DNA of 64,000 nt from Campylobacter geochelonis (GTDB lineage Bacteria > Campylobacterota > Campylobacteria > Campylobacterales > Campylobacteraceae): assembly GCF_013201685.1 (NCBI RefSeq), contig NZ_CP053844.1, forward strand, positions 930,001 to 994,000. The letters are read 5' to 3'. The notes under the pieces are model-generated. The model worked only from the letters and a program-made list of their open reading frames with translations, ran no database searches and was not told the origin of the DNA. Each line of letters begins with the position of its first letter. The first letter of the stretch is position 1. Shown here piece after piece: positions 34,859 to 44,095 of the stretch. The position numbers and the translations under genes are program-made.

Positions 34859-36501
34859 GAGTTTTTCTACTAGTTTTTATCTTCTTAGCGCCATTGTTTG
34901 CTGATATAAACACAACTGATACTAGCTTAGCAAAAAAAACCGATGAAAGAGGCAGTTATGATTCGGTTGTCGATGGGCTTTATAAAAAAATAATTATAAT
35001 TGATGCAAGCATAAAAGACAACCTTTGGTTTTCGCAGTTTTCAAACTTTTTAGACTATCAAAAACTGATTTTAGATAAAGATAACTTAAACAAAGAGTTG
35101 GGTAAAACAAGAGATAAAGATAGGCGAGATGAGCTAGAAAAAAGGATAAAAACAGTTGGCGAACAACTTGAGCTTTTAAAAGATCATAAAAACCCACCAT
35201 TTACAAAAATCCTTCAAGCAAAAGATATAGGAGAGTATCAGCGAGTCGTTAGTCCTATAGGGATTATCGATGGACTTTCATATATCAAAAACATACTTGG
35301 TTATAAAGATAATTATGCTCAAAATTTACAAAACCTATCGGTGCTAATTTCAAGGCTTCAAGAAAAAGAGCAAATTTTAAACTCTTTAACTAACTACAAC
35401 CCAGATGATCAAAATATCACAAAAGAGATAAGCGATTTAAGATATGAGTTAAGCGAGCTAATCTCTGCTAGGGATATCGCAAAAACTACACTTGAAGTCT
35501 ATGATAAAAAAATCGATGAGCGTATAAAAATCGTAAGAGCTGATATAAGTATACAAATAAGAAGAGCGATGAATATCGCAGCTATCATTGTTTTTGTTAT
35601 TTTGTTATCGCTTTTGTTTAAATACATAGCTAAAAAGTATATAAGTGATAATGAACGCTTTTATATGGCAAATAAGATTATAAATTTCTTTAACATTACA
35701 TTTATAATGCTTATTTTACTACTTGCATATATAGAAAACATTAGCTACTTTGTTACGGTGCTTGGATTTGCTTCTGCTGGTGTGGCGATAGCGATGAAAG
35801 ATATGTTTATGTCTATGCTTGGTTGGCTTGTTATAACCATAGGTGGGAGTTTTCACGTAGGCGATAGAATCCGTGTAAGAAAGGCAAATGGCGAAGTTTA
35901 CGTAGGTGATATCATCGATATATCGCTACTTAGAATGACAATTTATGAAGATATTACTTACACGACGTGGAAAGAGTTAAGAAGAGCTGGTAGGATTATA
36001 TTTGTACCAAATAACTATATTTTCACCGAACTTATATCAAACTATACTCATAGTGGTATGAAAACCGTATGGGACGGCATAGATATACTTTTAACATTTG
36101 ATAGCAACCATAAAAAAGCGATGTATATCATAAAAAATATAGCTAGAAAGTATTCAAAAGGCTACACAGATATCGCTAAAAAACAGATGAATAAACTTAG
36201 AAGTCAATACAGTATAAAAAATCCAAACATTGAGCCTAGAATTTTTAGCTTTTTTGAGCCATATGGTATCAAGATAAGTGTGTGGTATATGACAAACTCA
36301 TATGCAACTCTTAGTCTTAGAAGCACCATTTCAAGCGAAATTTTAGAAGCTCTTAAAAAAGAGTTAGATATCAAGATAGCCTATCCAGCTCAAACTTTAT
36401 ACCTAAATGAAAAAGATATCGCCACATCTGCGCACACTACTGTAAAACATAATGAAATCCTAGACTTTGATGAACTAAATACCGAGGAACAGTTGTTTTG
36501 A
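34855..36501 (+). CDS. MscS-family mechanosensitive channel, large
   Basis: A 548-aa channel with a signal peptide (to about 18), a ~200-residue periplasmic coiled-coil domain, then three membrane helices (about 240-340). The last is the pore helix, with GFASAGVAIAMKDMFMSMLGW. The MscS beta domain follows (GSFHVGDRIRVRKANGEVYVGDIIDISLLRMTIYE), then VPNNYIFTELISNYTH and a C-terminal alpha/beta domain. It opens on membrane tension to release solutes. The periplasmic part makes it larger than E. coli MscS, like MscK/YbdG relatives. ATGA overlap with aroB. Confidence 0.88.
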   Translation: MRVFLLVFIFLAPLFADINTTDTSLAKKTDERGSYDSVVDGLYKKIIIIDASIKDNLWFSQFSNFLDYQKLILDKDNLNKELGKTRDKDRRDELEKRIKTVGEQLELLKDHKNPPFTKILQAKDIGEYQRVVSPIGIIDGLSYIKNILGYKDNYAQNLQNLSVLISRLQEKEQILNSLTNYNPDDQNITKEISDLRYELSELISARDIAKTTLEVYDKKIDERIKIVRADISIQIRRAMNIAAIIVFVILLSLLFKYIAKKYISDNERFYMANKIINFFNITFIMLILLLAYIENISYFVTVLGFASAGVAIAMKDMFMSMLGWLVITIGGSFHVGDRIRVRKANGEVYVGDIIDISLLRMTIYEDITYTTWKELRRAGRIIFVPNNYIFTELISNYTHSGMKTVWDGIDILLTFDSNHKKAMYIIKNIARKYSKGYTDIAKKQMNKLRSQYSIKNPNIEPRIFSFFEPYGIKISVWYMTNSYATLSLRSTISSEILEALKKELDIKIAYPAQTLYLNEKDIATSAHTTVKHNEILDFDELNTEEQLF

Positions 36502-37736
36502 AAATTTACTTTAAAACTTTTGGTTGTAGAACCAACATTTATGATACTGAATTTATGAAAAGCTCGCTAAAAGAGCATGATGTTGTAGAAGATGAGAGCT
36601 TAGCAGATGTTATAGTTATCAACTCTTGCACTGTTACAAATGGCGCTGATAGCGATGTTAGAAACTATATAAATAGAACTCAAAGAAAAGGAAAAAAGGT
36701 CTTTTTAACAGGGTGTGGAGCAATCAGCAAGGGTGAGGAGCTTTTTAAAGATAAAAAAGTTTTTGGTGTTTTTGGTATGTCAAAAAAAGCTGATATAAAT
36801 AGATTTTTAGAGCAAAAAAGCGAATTTATAGAGCTTGGAAATTTAACTTCACGCGATGAAAATATAGTAACGAGTTATGAAAATCATACTAAAGCCTTTA
36901 TAAAAATTCAAGAAGGGTGCGACTTTCGTTGTTCATACTGTATAATCCCTCTAGTTAGGGGAAACGCAAGAAGTCAAGATGAAAATGGCATAATAAATGA
37001 AGCTAAAAATTTAGTGAAAAACGGCTTTAATGAGCTTGTTTTAACTGGGACAAACATCGGAAGTTATGGCAAAGATACAAACACGACTCTTGGAAAACTT
37101 TTGCAAAAATTAGGCGCTATAAATGGACTTAAAAGGGTTAGGCTTGGAAGTTTAGAACCTTCTCAAATCGATGAGAGCTTTAAAGAAATTTTAGATGAGC
37201 CGTGGCTTGAAAAGCACCTTCACATCGCACTTCAACACACTAGTCAAAAAATGCTCTCTATAATGCATAGAAGAAATAGAGCACTTAAAGATATCGAGCT
37301 TTTTAATGAGTTAAGCCAAATGGGATTTGCCTTAGGGACTGATTTTATCGTAGGACATCCAGGAGAGAGCGAGGCTGTATGGGACGAGGCGGTTGAAAAT
37401 TTTAAGAAATTTCCACTTACGCACATCCACGCGTTTGTTTACTCAAAAAGAGATGGAACGCTTTCGGCTGATATGAGAGTTGAAGTCGATGGCAAAACGG
37501 CTAAAGAGAGACTTAAACTTTTGCAAAATATTGTATCTTTGAATAATTTTGAATTTAGAAAAAGACATTATAATGTTTTAAGCGTTCTGGTTGAGCAAAA
37601 AAGTGGCGAATTTTACACTGGTTTTGATCAGTTTTATAACAAAATTCAGATAAAAAGTGATAAAAATTTAAAAAATCGCTGGATAGAGATTGGGGATTAT
37701 GATGTTGAATTTGCAGGAAATTTTGCAGAAATTTAA
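36498..37736 (+). CDS. mtaB: tRNA t6A37 methylthiotransferase MtaB-like (radical SAM)
   Basis: A 412-aa radical-SAM methylthiotransferase. The N-terminal UPF0004 domain has the three cluster cysteines in KTFGCRTN, VINSCTVTN and FLTGCGA. The radical-SAM motif is GCDFRCSYCIIP, followed by ARSQD, LTGTNIGSYG and RLGSLEP. A C-terminal TRAM-like portion is short. The pattern TFGCRTN...SCTVT fits MtaB (ms2t6A) rather than MiaB or RimO. TTG start within the mscS stop codon (4-base overlap). Confidence 0.88.
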   Translation: MKIYFKTFGCRTNIYDTEFMKSSLKEHDVVEDESLADVIVINSCTVTNGADSDVRNYINRTQRKGKKVFLTGCGAISKGEELFKDKKVFGVFGMSKKADINRFLEQKSEFIELGNLTSRDENIVTSYENHTKAFIKIQEGCDFRCSYCIIPLVRGNARSQDENGIINEAKNLVKNGFNELVLTGTNIGSYGKDTNTTLGKLLQKLGAINGLKRVRLGSLEPSQIDESFKEILDEPWLEKHLHIALQHTSQKMLSIMHRRNRALKDIELFNELSQMGFALGTDFIVGHPGESEAVWDEAVENFKKFPLTHIHAFVYSKRDGTLSADMRVEVDGKTAKERLKLLQNIVSLNNFEFRKRHYNVLSVLVEQKSGEFYTGFDQFYNKIQIKSDKNLKNRWIEIGDYDVEFAGNFAEI

Positions 37737-39399
37737 GTTAAATAAGCTAAATATCGCGCTTATTTTTTTAGTTATTTTGATTGGTTTGTTAGCTTTCGTA
37801 TACTTGCGAAATAGCGCTGTATACATCAACTACAACGAATACAAGCAGCTTTTAGACACTGATTCTATACAAAAAGCACGCATAGAAAATGATAAAATTT
37901 ATCTTACATATAATGGCAAGGAGTATGTTGTCTTAAAAGAAGCTGTGGATTTAAAAGAGCTTTATGAAAAAACAAAAATAACTAAAAGCGATGAGACGCC
38001 GTATTACACGAAATTTATCATAATGGCGTTTATAGTTTTGGCTTTGATATTTGCTATAGAGTTTTTTATCATTAGAAATTTAGCAAACAAAAAGAAAACT
38101 CAAAGTATAGAAACTAGCAAAAGTGCGCCAAATTTAGCAAACCAACCCATAAAGCCGGTTCTTTCAAATGTCAAATTTAGCGACGTTGCTGGAATCGAAG
38201 AGATAAAAAGCGAGCTAGTTCAGATAGTAGACTTTCTTAAAAATCCTGAAAAATATAAAAGCTTTGGCATAAATTTACCAAAAGGAGTTTTGATGGCAGG
38301 CGCTCCTGGAGTTGGTAAAACTCTTATCGCAAAAGCTGTTGCTGGCGAGGCTGGAGTGCCATTTTACTATCAAAGCGGAGCTAGTTTTTCTGAAATTTAT
38401 GTAGGCGTTGGAGCAAAAAAAGTTAGAGAGCTTTTTGCAAATGCTAAGTCAAATGCGCCTTCGATTATATTTATCGATGAAATCGACTCGGTTGGAAAGA
38501 GTAGGGGCGATGGAAGAAATGATGAACGAGAAGCTACACTAAATCAGCTTTTAACAGAGATGGATGGTTTTGAGGAAAACAGTGGCGTTATAGTTATCGC
38601 AGCAACAAACAAAATCGAGATGATAGATGATGCGCTTCTTCGCCCAGGGCGTTTTGATAGAAGAGTTTTCATATCTTTGCCAAACTATAAAGATAGGATT
38701 GAGATTATCAAAATTTATCTTAAAAACAAAAATCATGATGTAGATATCAGCAAACTTTCTCGTTTAAGCGTAGGATTTAGCGGTGCTGGACTTGCCACTT
38801 TTGTAAACGAAGCTACGATAAATGCGATAAGCAGAGGCAGCAAAGTAGTCCAAACTATAGACTTTGAGAGTGTTAAAAACAAAGTCTTATTTGGCAAGAG
38901 AAAAACTTTGGTGTTAGATGAAGATGAAAAGGAAATTCAAGCCCTTTATCAAGGTGCAAAGGCGCTTAGTGCGTATTGGTTTGAAGTTGGGTTTGATAAG
39001 ATAAATTTACTTGAAGACGGATTTATAAATGATGATAGAGAGATCGAGTCAAAAACTGTTTTAAAAAATAAGCTTAAAGTTTATCTAAGTGGCTTAGCAG
39101 CGCTTAAAATTTATAAAGATGATATGTTTAATAACGCCAAATTTGACATACAAAAATCTCTAAATTTAGCAAACTCTATGATATATGAGTATGGCATGGG
39201 CGAGAGTTTTATGCCAAAAAATGATGATGTTTTAAGGCTGCTAGATGAAAACTACGCTGAAGTTAGCGAATTTTTAAAAAGTATGCAAAACTCACTTTTT
39301 GCTGTGGCAAAGCACATATTTGTATACGAATCTGTGCATTTTGAGATGGTAAGACAGATAATCCAAGAGCAATACACAAAGGATGAAAATGAAGATTAA
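37702..39399 (+). CDS. FtsH-like membrane AAA ATPase with a lost protease site
   Basis: About 565 aa with FtsH architecture: a membrane helix (about 16-34), a small periplasmic domain, a second helix (about 104-125), then an AAA domain with Walker A GAPGVGKT (about 200-207), Walker B IIFIDEIDSVG and the second region RPGRFDRRVF. In the peptidase region the zinc motif HEAGH of FtsH is replaced: the aligned segment reads YQGAKALSAYWF, so both His and the catalytic Glu are gone. It is probably an unfoldase or assembly factor without proteolysis. GGGGA lies five bases before the ATG at 37702; it overlaps mtaB. Confidence 0.8.
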   Translation: MLNLQEILQKFKLNKLNIALIFLVILIGLLAFVYLRNSAVYINYNEYKQLLDTDSIQKARIENDKIYLTYNGKEYVVLKEAVDLKELYEKTKITKSDETPYYTKFIIMAFIVLALIFAIEFFIIRNLANKKKTQSIETSKSAPNLANQPIKPVLSNVKFSDVAGIEEIKSELVQIVDFLKNPEKYKSFGINLPKGVLMAGAPGVGKTLIAKAVAGEAGVPFYYQSGASFSEIYVGVGAKKVRELFANAKSNAPSIIFIDEIDSVGKSRGDGRNDEREATLNQLLTEMDGFEENSGVIVIAATNKIEMIDDALLRPGRFDRRVFISLPNYKDRIEIIKIYLKNKNHDVDISKLSRLSVGFSGAGLATFVNEATINAISRGSKVVQTIDFESVKNKVLFGKRKTLVLDEDEKEIQALYQGAKALSAYWFEVGFDKINLLEDGFINDDREIESKTVLKNKLKVYLSGLAALKIYKDDMFNNAKFDIQKSLNLANSMIYEYGMGESFMPKNDDVLRLLDENYAEVSEFLKSMQNSLFAVAKHIFVYESVHFEMVRQIIQEQYTKDENED

Positions 39400-39931
39400 A
39401 ATAGGAATTTTAACACTAAGCGACCGCGCTAGCGAGGGAATCTATGATGATAAATCAGGAGCTAGTATAAAAGAGCTAATGCAAGAGTGGATAAGCAATG
39501 AAAAAGAGTATTTTTATGAGGTGATTCCAGATGATTTTGAACTCATTAAGGATAGGTTGATTAAATTTTGCGATGAGTATAAGTGCGATTTGGTGGTAAC
39601 AACTGGCGGGACTGGACCGGCACTTCGCGATGTTACACCAGAGGCTACTGAGATAGTTTGTGATAAGATGATGCCAGGTTTTGGCGAGGCGATGAGATTA
39701 GAAAGCCTAAAATACGTACCAACTGCGCTTTTATCTAGACAGACTGCTGGGATTAGAGGAAGCTCTTTTATCATAAATTTACCTGGCAACCCAAAGGCGA
39801 TAAGAGAGTGTTTAGAGCCAGTTTTTCCAGCTATCCCATACTGTATAGATTTGATTGGTGGTGGATATATAACAACCGATGAGAGCAAAATGAAGGTTTT
39901 TAGACCAAAACATGCGATAAAAAATGTTTAA
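39389..39931 (+). CDS. mog: Molybdopterin adenylyltransferase (MogA-like)
   Basis: A 180-aa MoaB/Mog-fold protein that adenylylates molybdopterin before molybdate insertion. Motifs: GILTLSDRASEGIYDDKSG at the start, DLVVTTGGTGPALRDVTPEAT, MPGFGEAMR, and the C-terminal INLPGNPKAIRECLEPVFPAIPYCIDLIGG. The ATG at 39389 has AAGG six bases before it; an ATG two codons upstream is inside that box. Last gene of the operon. Functionally it pairs with the distant mod import operon. Confidence 0.9.
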   Translation: MKIKIGILTLSDRASEGIYDDKSGASIKELMQEWISNEKEYFYEVIPDDFELIKDRLIKFCDEYKCDLVVTTGGTGPALRDVTPEATEIVCDKMMPGFGEAMRLESLKYVPTALLSRQTAGIRGSSFIINLPGNPKAIRECLEPVFPAIPYCIDLIGGGYITTDESKMKVFRPKHAIKNV

Positions 39932-40379
39932 GTAAGACTGCGCGTTTACATAGCTATTTTTTATAAGATTATGATAAAAATTTTCAAGTTGATTTTAGAT
40001 GATTTTAGCAAATTCAAAAGTAAAATATAAATTAAAGCTTGTTTTGGATAAGTCGCGCCATTTTGGCTTTTGCATGAAAGTGAGTTTCGATGCGACTTGT
40101 TTGGATATAGAAATTTAATGTTTTGAACTTTATAAGCTGGTATTTGGGATAGTCCCTTGAGTTCGCACTCAAAGGCTTTCTTCCTACCAGCCAAAAAATA
40201 AAAAATATATTATTAATATAAAATTTTATAACACACCTAGAGCACAAAATTTGTTTTGTTATAAACAAACATGTACCCATAGTTGAGTCTATAACCAATA
40301 TCTACTGCTTCTATATCCATCAAATCTTTATAAATTTCATATTTTTCGCCTTAGCATCAATGAAATTTCGCCATGTTTT
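39932..40379. other. Non-coding junction between mog and the dead integrase
   Basis: 448 bases with a structured element (40136-40191) and a minus-strand coding-like fragment of 37 codons at 40237-40350 (EKYEIYKDLMDIEAVDIGYRL and onwards to NKTNFVL, then stop) with no start and no recognised family. It may be the chromosomal junction of an older integrated element; I found no copy of the att repeat here. Confidence 0.4.
40136..40191. ncRNA. Possible structured RNA/DNA element with exclusive hairpins
   Basis: Closed by GCTGGTA (40136-40142) and TACCAGC (40185-40191). Inside, hairpin A is GGGA-TAG-TCCC (40146-40156). Hairpin B is CCCTTGAGT/ACTCAAAGG (40154-40162 with 40067+100 to 40175, i.e. 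40167-40175) with a TCGC loop. A and B share bases 40154-40156 and cannot form together, as in switch-like leaders. Read on the minus strand, B has a GCGA (GNRA) loop. No gene follows closely on either strand that it would obviously control. Confidence 0.25.
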
Positions 40380-41381
40380 TTACCCAAAAACTAGTGTCGT
40401 ACTAAGCGTGTTTTCTCTTAAAACTCCAAATTTATTTTCACTAGTTGGGGTAGGGAATATCAGTTTGGACCCTTTAAAATCGATATTTTGGCGAGTTAAA
40501 AGCCAGTTTGCCAACGCGGTTGGGATTCCTAATTTTTGCTGTTTTTTTGTTTTTGTTTCGTTTGCGTCGAATTATAAATAATAGTTTCCGAGTTCATCTT
40601 TTTTTATTTGTTCTTTTCGTAGTTCCATGGCATTTTGAGAATGCAAAGCAGTGCAAAGCCCCATTATAAGGGCTTCTCGAACAACTATAGAATTTTGATA
40701 ATTAAATACATAATTAATTAAAAACCTTAAATGTTCTAAATTTTGACTATCTAAATAGCCATAGCCACATGATTTTGGTACTTGGTGGTGGTCGCTCCAT
40801 TTTTCATCGCTTAACGGATTCAAAACCACTATTTTACGGACTTTTGCGAAACTAAAAACGTCTTGAATTAGATTAAAAATTTCCTTTAAACTTTCAAATT
40901 TTCCACTATGAAAAATCCTATCTAATATGCAAATTATTTGTTCGTGCTTTATTTTCTTCACTGGTTTTTCGTGAAGTTCATGAAAATGTTTGAACTGGGA
41001 AATTCGTTTTGCTACAGTTTTTGAACTTTTTCCAAAATATTTGTGTTGCAAGTATAATTCAAACACCGATTTTAGTGTGTTTTTACCACCAGTTTCTATA
41101 TTTTTTGAATACTCATCTCGGGCTTTTTGAGCTTGTGAAAAGCGCATTTTTGGAAATTCGCCTAATTTTTTAAGTTTTGAGCCATTAACCACGTAAAAAC
41201 TGATATTTAGCTTTTTATTATGCTTTGTTTTTGATATTTTTACTCGTAAATTCTTATCAATGTTTTCAGAATAAGGATTTTTTCGCGAAATCGGCAGTTT
41301 AAATTCTGAAAGCACGATATCAGGGGCTGTCTTGAAACCTTTTCTTTGCTTGATTGGGGTTATATTTTTATCCAAAATCAT
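40380..41381 (-). pseudogene. Tyrosine integrase, inactivated (older element)
   Basis: Related throughout to the intact integrase at 46036-47292 (shared: LKSVFELYL, IVVREALIMGLCTAL, RKEQIKKDE, GNYYL). It begins normally at 41381 with AGGAG upstream. It is broken by an in-frame TAA at 40572-40574, where the intact copy has Ser. The frame then continues with ETKTKKQQKLGIPTALANWLL and NIDFKG, and ends at a stop at 40380 before the HxxR and Tyr boxes, so the catalytic 3' end is lost. In addition the catalytic Arg of box I is His here (CTALHSQN versus CTALRSQN). Remnant of an earlier integrated element. Confidence 0.8.
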
Positions 41382-41448
41382 TACTACACTCCTGTTTTTA
41401 TTTTGTTCTATATGTAGTAATTATAACTGTTGGTGCATTTTAGCTATC

Positions 41449-41490
41449 AAACTAGACCAAATTTGGTTGGTATAGTTTTTGGTCTAGTTT
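41449..41490. repeat. Inverted repeat upstream of the dead integrase
   Basis: Perfect 12-base arms, AAACTAGACCAA (41449-41460) and TTGGTCTAGTTT (41479-41490), 18 bases apart. Upstream of the integrase start, so a regulator or excisionase/integrase arm site is possible. No counterpart is seen before the intact integrase. Confidence 0.5.
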
Positions 41491-41610
41491 TTACGCGAAT
41501 TCAGCTATACCTTAAGTTGATGTTAAGACTAAGCAAAACATCGGTATTGCTGGACTTTTTTAAGTTTTTTATTAGTTAAAGGATTGGATTTTGTTCGATA
41601 AAAAGGATAT

Positions 41611-41630
41611 ATGGTGCCCGGAGCCGGAAT
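41611..41630. repeat. att direct repeat, distal copy
   Basis: Identical 20-base copy of the tRNA-Leu 3' end (T-arm strand, acceptor and CCA region, ATGGTGCCCGGAGCCGGAAT) found again at 47545-47564. It marks the left end of the intact element. The bases before both copies are also related (ACTAAGCAAA...CGGTATT about 60-80 bases to the left), since each lies just upstream of an integrase gene. Confidence 0.85.
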
Positions 41631-41916
41631 GGCTTCAAGCTTCAAATATGCCTATTTTACGAAGTTCCACACCTTTTACCCCTATATTTTTTAGATAAGG
41701 GCAAAAAATTTAAGAAAATCACAAAACAACATAAAAAATAGGATAAAAATTGCGAAAGCTTAAGTTATAAAGTTAAAAAAAACAAGGTAGTTTAAGGTCA
41801 AAATCGCCTACAAACTTAAAATGTCATTTTAATATCTAATACTTTCAAATTTTTAAACTTGGACAATGATATCAAATTTTTAATTAAAATGCAAATTCTT
41901 TTTAAAGGGGGTGCAG

Positions 41917-42072
41917 TTTTTTGTTTGCCTTTTTTTGGTGCGAATAAGGATAGCATATCTCGCACACGAGTCAAGGGCGTCGCTTCGCTCGTGGATTGCC
42001 GTAAACGGCAACCCTTGACACGCGCACGAGATATACATAATCTCGCACCAGCAAAAAAAGGCAAACAAAAAA
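41917..42072. repeat. Large imperfect inverted repeat, candidate origin or terminator
   Basis: Nested complementary blocks: 41917-41936 with 42053-42072 (T-rich/A-rich with GTTTGCC), GGTGCGA 41937-41943 with 42043-42049, ATATCTCG 41955-41962 with 42027-42034, GTCAAGGG 41970-41977 with 42012-42019. The centre has a small hairpin GCCGT-AA-ACGGC (41998-42009) and an alternative one, CACGAG/CTCGTG (41965-41970 with 41988-41993). GC-rich and runs against the AT-rich surroundings. It lies just downstream of the relaxase gene, so termination, oriT or replication-origin roles are all open. Confidence 0.6.
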
Positions 42073-42188
42073 AAAGAAAAAACATTCTTTTTCTCTCTAG
42101 GGGGGGGGTTATTTATTATTAATATCAAGTGGTTCGTTCTTTTTACTGTCTAGCCCCCATTTTAAGGGGAGGGACAGGCTGTTTTGAC

Positions 42189-44069
42189 TTATCGTCCAAA
42201 CCCGAAATTTTGAGAATTTTGTTGCAGTTTTAGTTTCTTTTTTCGTTCAATTTCGGTTGCAACTTGGGGTGAATTTAAAATGGCTTTTGAAGAAATCCAG
42301 TTAGGAATTAAATCGTAAGTTTGCTCCAACAACTTCAAATCCACATCTTTAGTTTTTAAACTCTCGATTTTATCGGCACAATCGCGATTTAGCTGTTCGA
42401 GATGAGCATAGTGTTCGCGTTGGGCGCCAGCTTCCCTCAATTGCTCTCGAACCCCCGCCACGTGGGCTTTTAACGTCATTTTGAGAGCGTGAATTTCACT
42501 TAATTTTGCTCGATTTTGCAGTCTTTCGTTTTCGATTTCGAGTTCGGTTGTGGTTGAATTTTGAGGGGTTTGAGTGGCTTTTAACTCCTTGTTTTGGGCT
42601 TTTAACTCGCTGTTTTCGTTTAATAAATTCAAAGTTGAAATTTTATACATTGAGTTTTCGGACGCAAGTTTATCGACTTTGGCTTTTAAAATTTCATCGT
42701 TTTTATTCGATTTCTCGACTTTTTGGGCTTTGAGGTCGTGGATTTCATCTAAAAGCTCGTTTTTTGCTCGTTTATGCTCTTTTGATGTTCGAGATAACAA
42801 CGTGCCAATACTCTGAACCAAAGCACCCGCAATAAAAATGGAGTTCCAAAGGCTCGATTTTAGGGCGTGTTCAAGCGCTCCATCTTGCCATTGTTTTTTT
42901 GAAAATTCATCTCCAATTTGCAATAAAACGTTACTTTTTATTGCATTTATGTCGGTTATTTTGTCAATAAATTTATCTAATTCTTTATCGCTAAGTGCCA
43001 ATATATCGACGTTTGAAAGCATTTCGAGTTTTGAATTTAGAGTGTCCGAAATTTTAGCATAAGAACTATAATCCATTTTTTCTTTTTTCATCTCATTAAT
43101 CGCACTCTTAAAAGTACTCCAAATAGCCGATTTTAGGGCGTTTTGAGCCTTATTTGACGTTATGTTTTCGATTTTTTGTTCGAATTTATCGTGTTTTTCG
43201 GTTGCTTCTTCGATTTCTTGCTTTTTGATTTTGTCCTGAATTTCTTGTTTTTTGAGTTTCAACTGCTCGATTTCGGATTTTGTTTGGTCGATTATAACCT
43301 TGTAAAGGTCGGCGTTGCCGACGCTACAGCCGTCGGCGAACAGTTTTCGCCATTTTTTATCATTTGCCATAAGTTCAAGTTCTATTTTTTCTAATTCTTC
43401 TTTATAATTCTCGTGAGAAATTGCTCGTTTTTGAAGTCGTTTTAACTCATTTTTTAGCTGCTTTATCTCGTTTTCAAGGGGGGCTGTGAGTTGTTTCATA
43501 AGTTTGTATTCGCGATGCTCCAACCTCTTATTTTTAGAGCCGATTTCGCCTCTTTCGAGGTTCAGAATTTCGGCAACTTGCGTTTGAATTTCGCTCATTA
43601 ATTGTCGATTTCTGTAATTTTTTCGAGCCAAGTTTCGCCCATCTTCATCGAGGCAAAAAAAACAGATATGAGCGTGTAAATTTGGGATAAATTTATCCCC
43701 CTCCCAATGCCCCTCGTCCCTATGAATCGCCATCTGTATGGGGGTATATCCTAGTTTTTGTTGGATTAAATCTGCTACTTTTTCTACGTCTTTCATCGTG
43801 TGATTTTCGCCCAAATTTAGCACACATTCCCAAAAAATGTTTTCATCTTTACCCTGAAATTTTTGGTTGAATTTTTTCTCATAATTTGAAATTGCGGTTT
43901 GTTTCAATTCGGTGGCTTTTTTTCTGGCTTCGGTTGCACTCAGGTTACACTCGTTTAGGTGGGTAAATTTTTGAAAAACCGACTTAGCTTGAAAGCCCTC
44001 CCTTGCGTTATGCCAAAAGGCGGCGGTAATCATTTGTCGGAAATTTATACTGGATTTTGGTTTACTCAT
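42189..44069 (-). CDS. MobV-like relaxase/mobilization protein
   Basis: A 626-aa DNA-nicking mobilization protein. The N-terminal domain (about 1-160) has the HUH-type metal site in QMAIHRDEGHWEGDKFIPNLHAHICFFCLD, where HRDE...NLHAH equals the HxDE...PHxH motif of MobV/Pre relaxases. The remaining 450 residues are mostly coiled coil and charged, with several ELK/QNKELK heptads, and no membrane helix is certain. I start at 44069, where AAAGGAAT precedes the ATG; the frame extends 44 codons upstream into palindromic DNA, which is not coding-like. It should nick an oriT on the same element. Confidence 0.78.
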   Translation of the reverse strand: MSKPKSSINFRQMITAAFWHNAREGFQAKSVFQKFTHLNECNLSATEARKKATELKQTAISNYEKKFNQKFQGKDENIFWECVLNLGENHTMKDVEKVADLIQQKLGYTPIQMAIHRDEGHWEGDKFIPNLHAHICFFCLDEDGRNLARKNYRNRQLMSEIQTQVAEILNLERGEIGSKNKRLEHREYKLMKQLTAPLENEIKQLKNELKRLQKRAISHENYKEELEKIELELMANDKKWRKLFADGCSVGNADLYKVIIDQTKSEIEQLKLKKQEIQDKIKKQEIEEATEKHDKFEQKIENITSNKAQNALKSAIWSTFKSAINEMKKEKMDYSSYAKISDTLNSKLEMLSNVDILALSDKELDKFIDKITDINAIKSNVLLQIGDEFSKKQWQDGALEHALKSSLWNSIFIAGALVQSIGTLLSRTSKEHKRAKNELLDEIHDLKAQKVEKSNKNDEILKAKVDKLASENSMYKISTLNLLNENSELKAQNKELKATQTPQNSTTTELEIENERLQNRAKLSEIHALKMTLKAHVAGVREQLREAGAQREHYAHLEQLNRDCADKIESLKTKDVDLKLLEQTYDLIPNWISSKAILNSPQVATEIERKKKLKLQQNSQNFGFGR

Positions 44070-44095
44070 TTTAATTCCTTTTTTTGCCTTTTTAT

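Noticed and set aside
40136-40191. Known riboswitch (fluoride, purine, TPP, Moco considered)
   Set aside because: None of the conserved core bases that I remember for these classes is present.
40360-40581. Plus-strand 73-codon ORF
   Set aside because: Antisense shadow of the integrase pseudogene, which has clear homology in the other direction.
40572-41381. Intact 269-aa integrase
   Set aside because: Homology to the intact integrase continues past the stop, so this is a nonsense-interrupted pseudogene and not a natural short form.
41859-42128. Three overlapping ORFs of 82-89 codons at the left end of the element
   Set aside because: They run through the large inverted repeat on both strands and mirror each other; no ribosome-binding site or domain.
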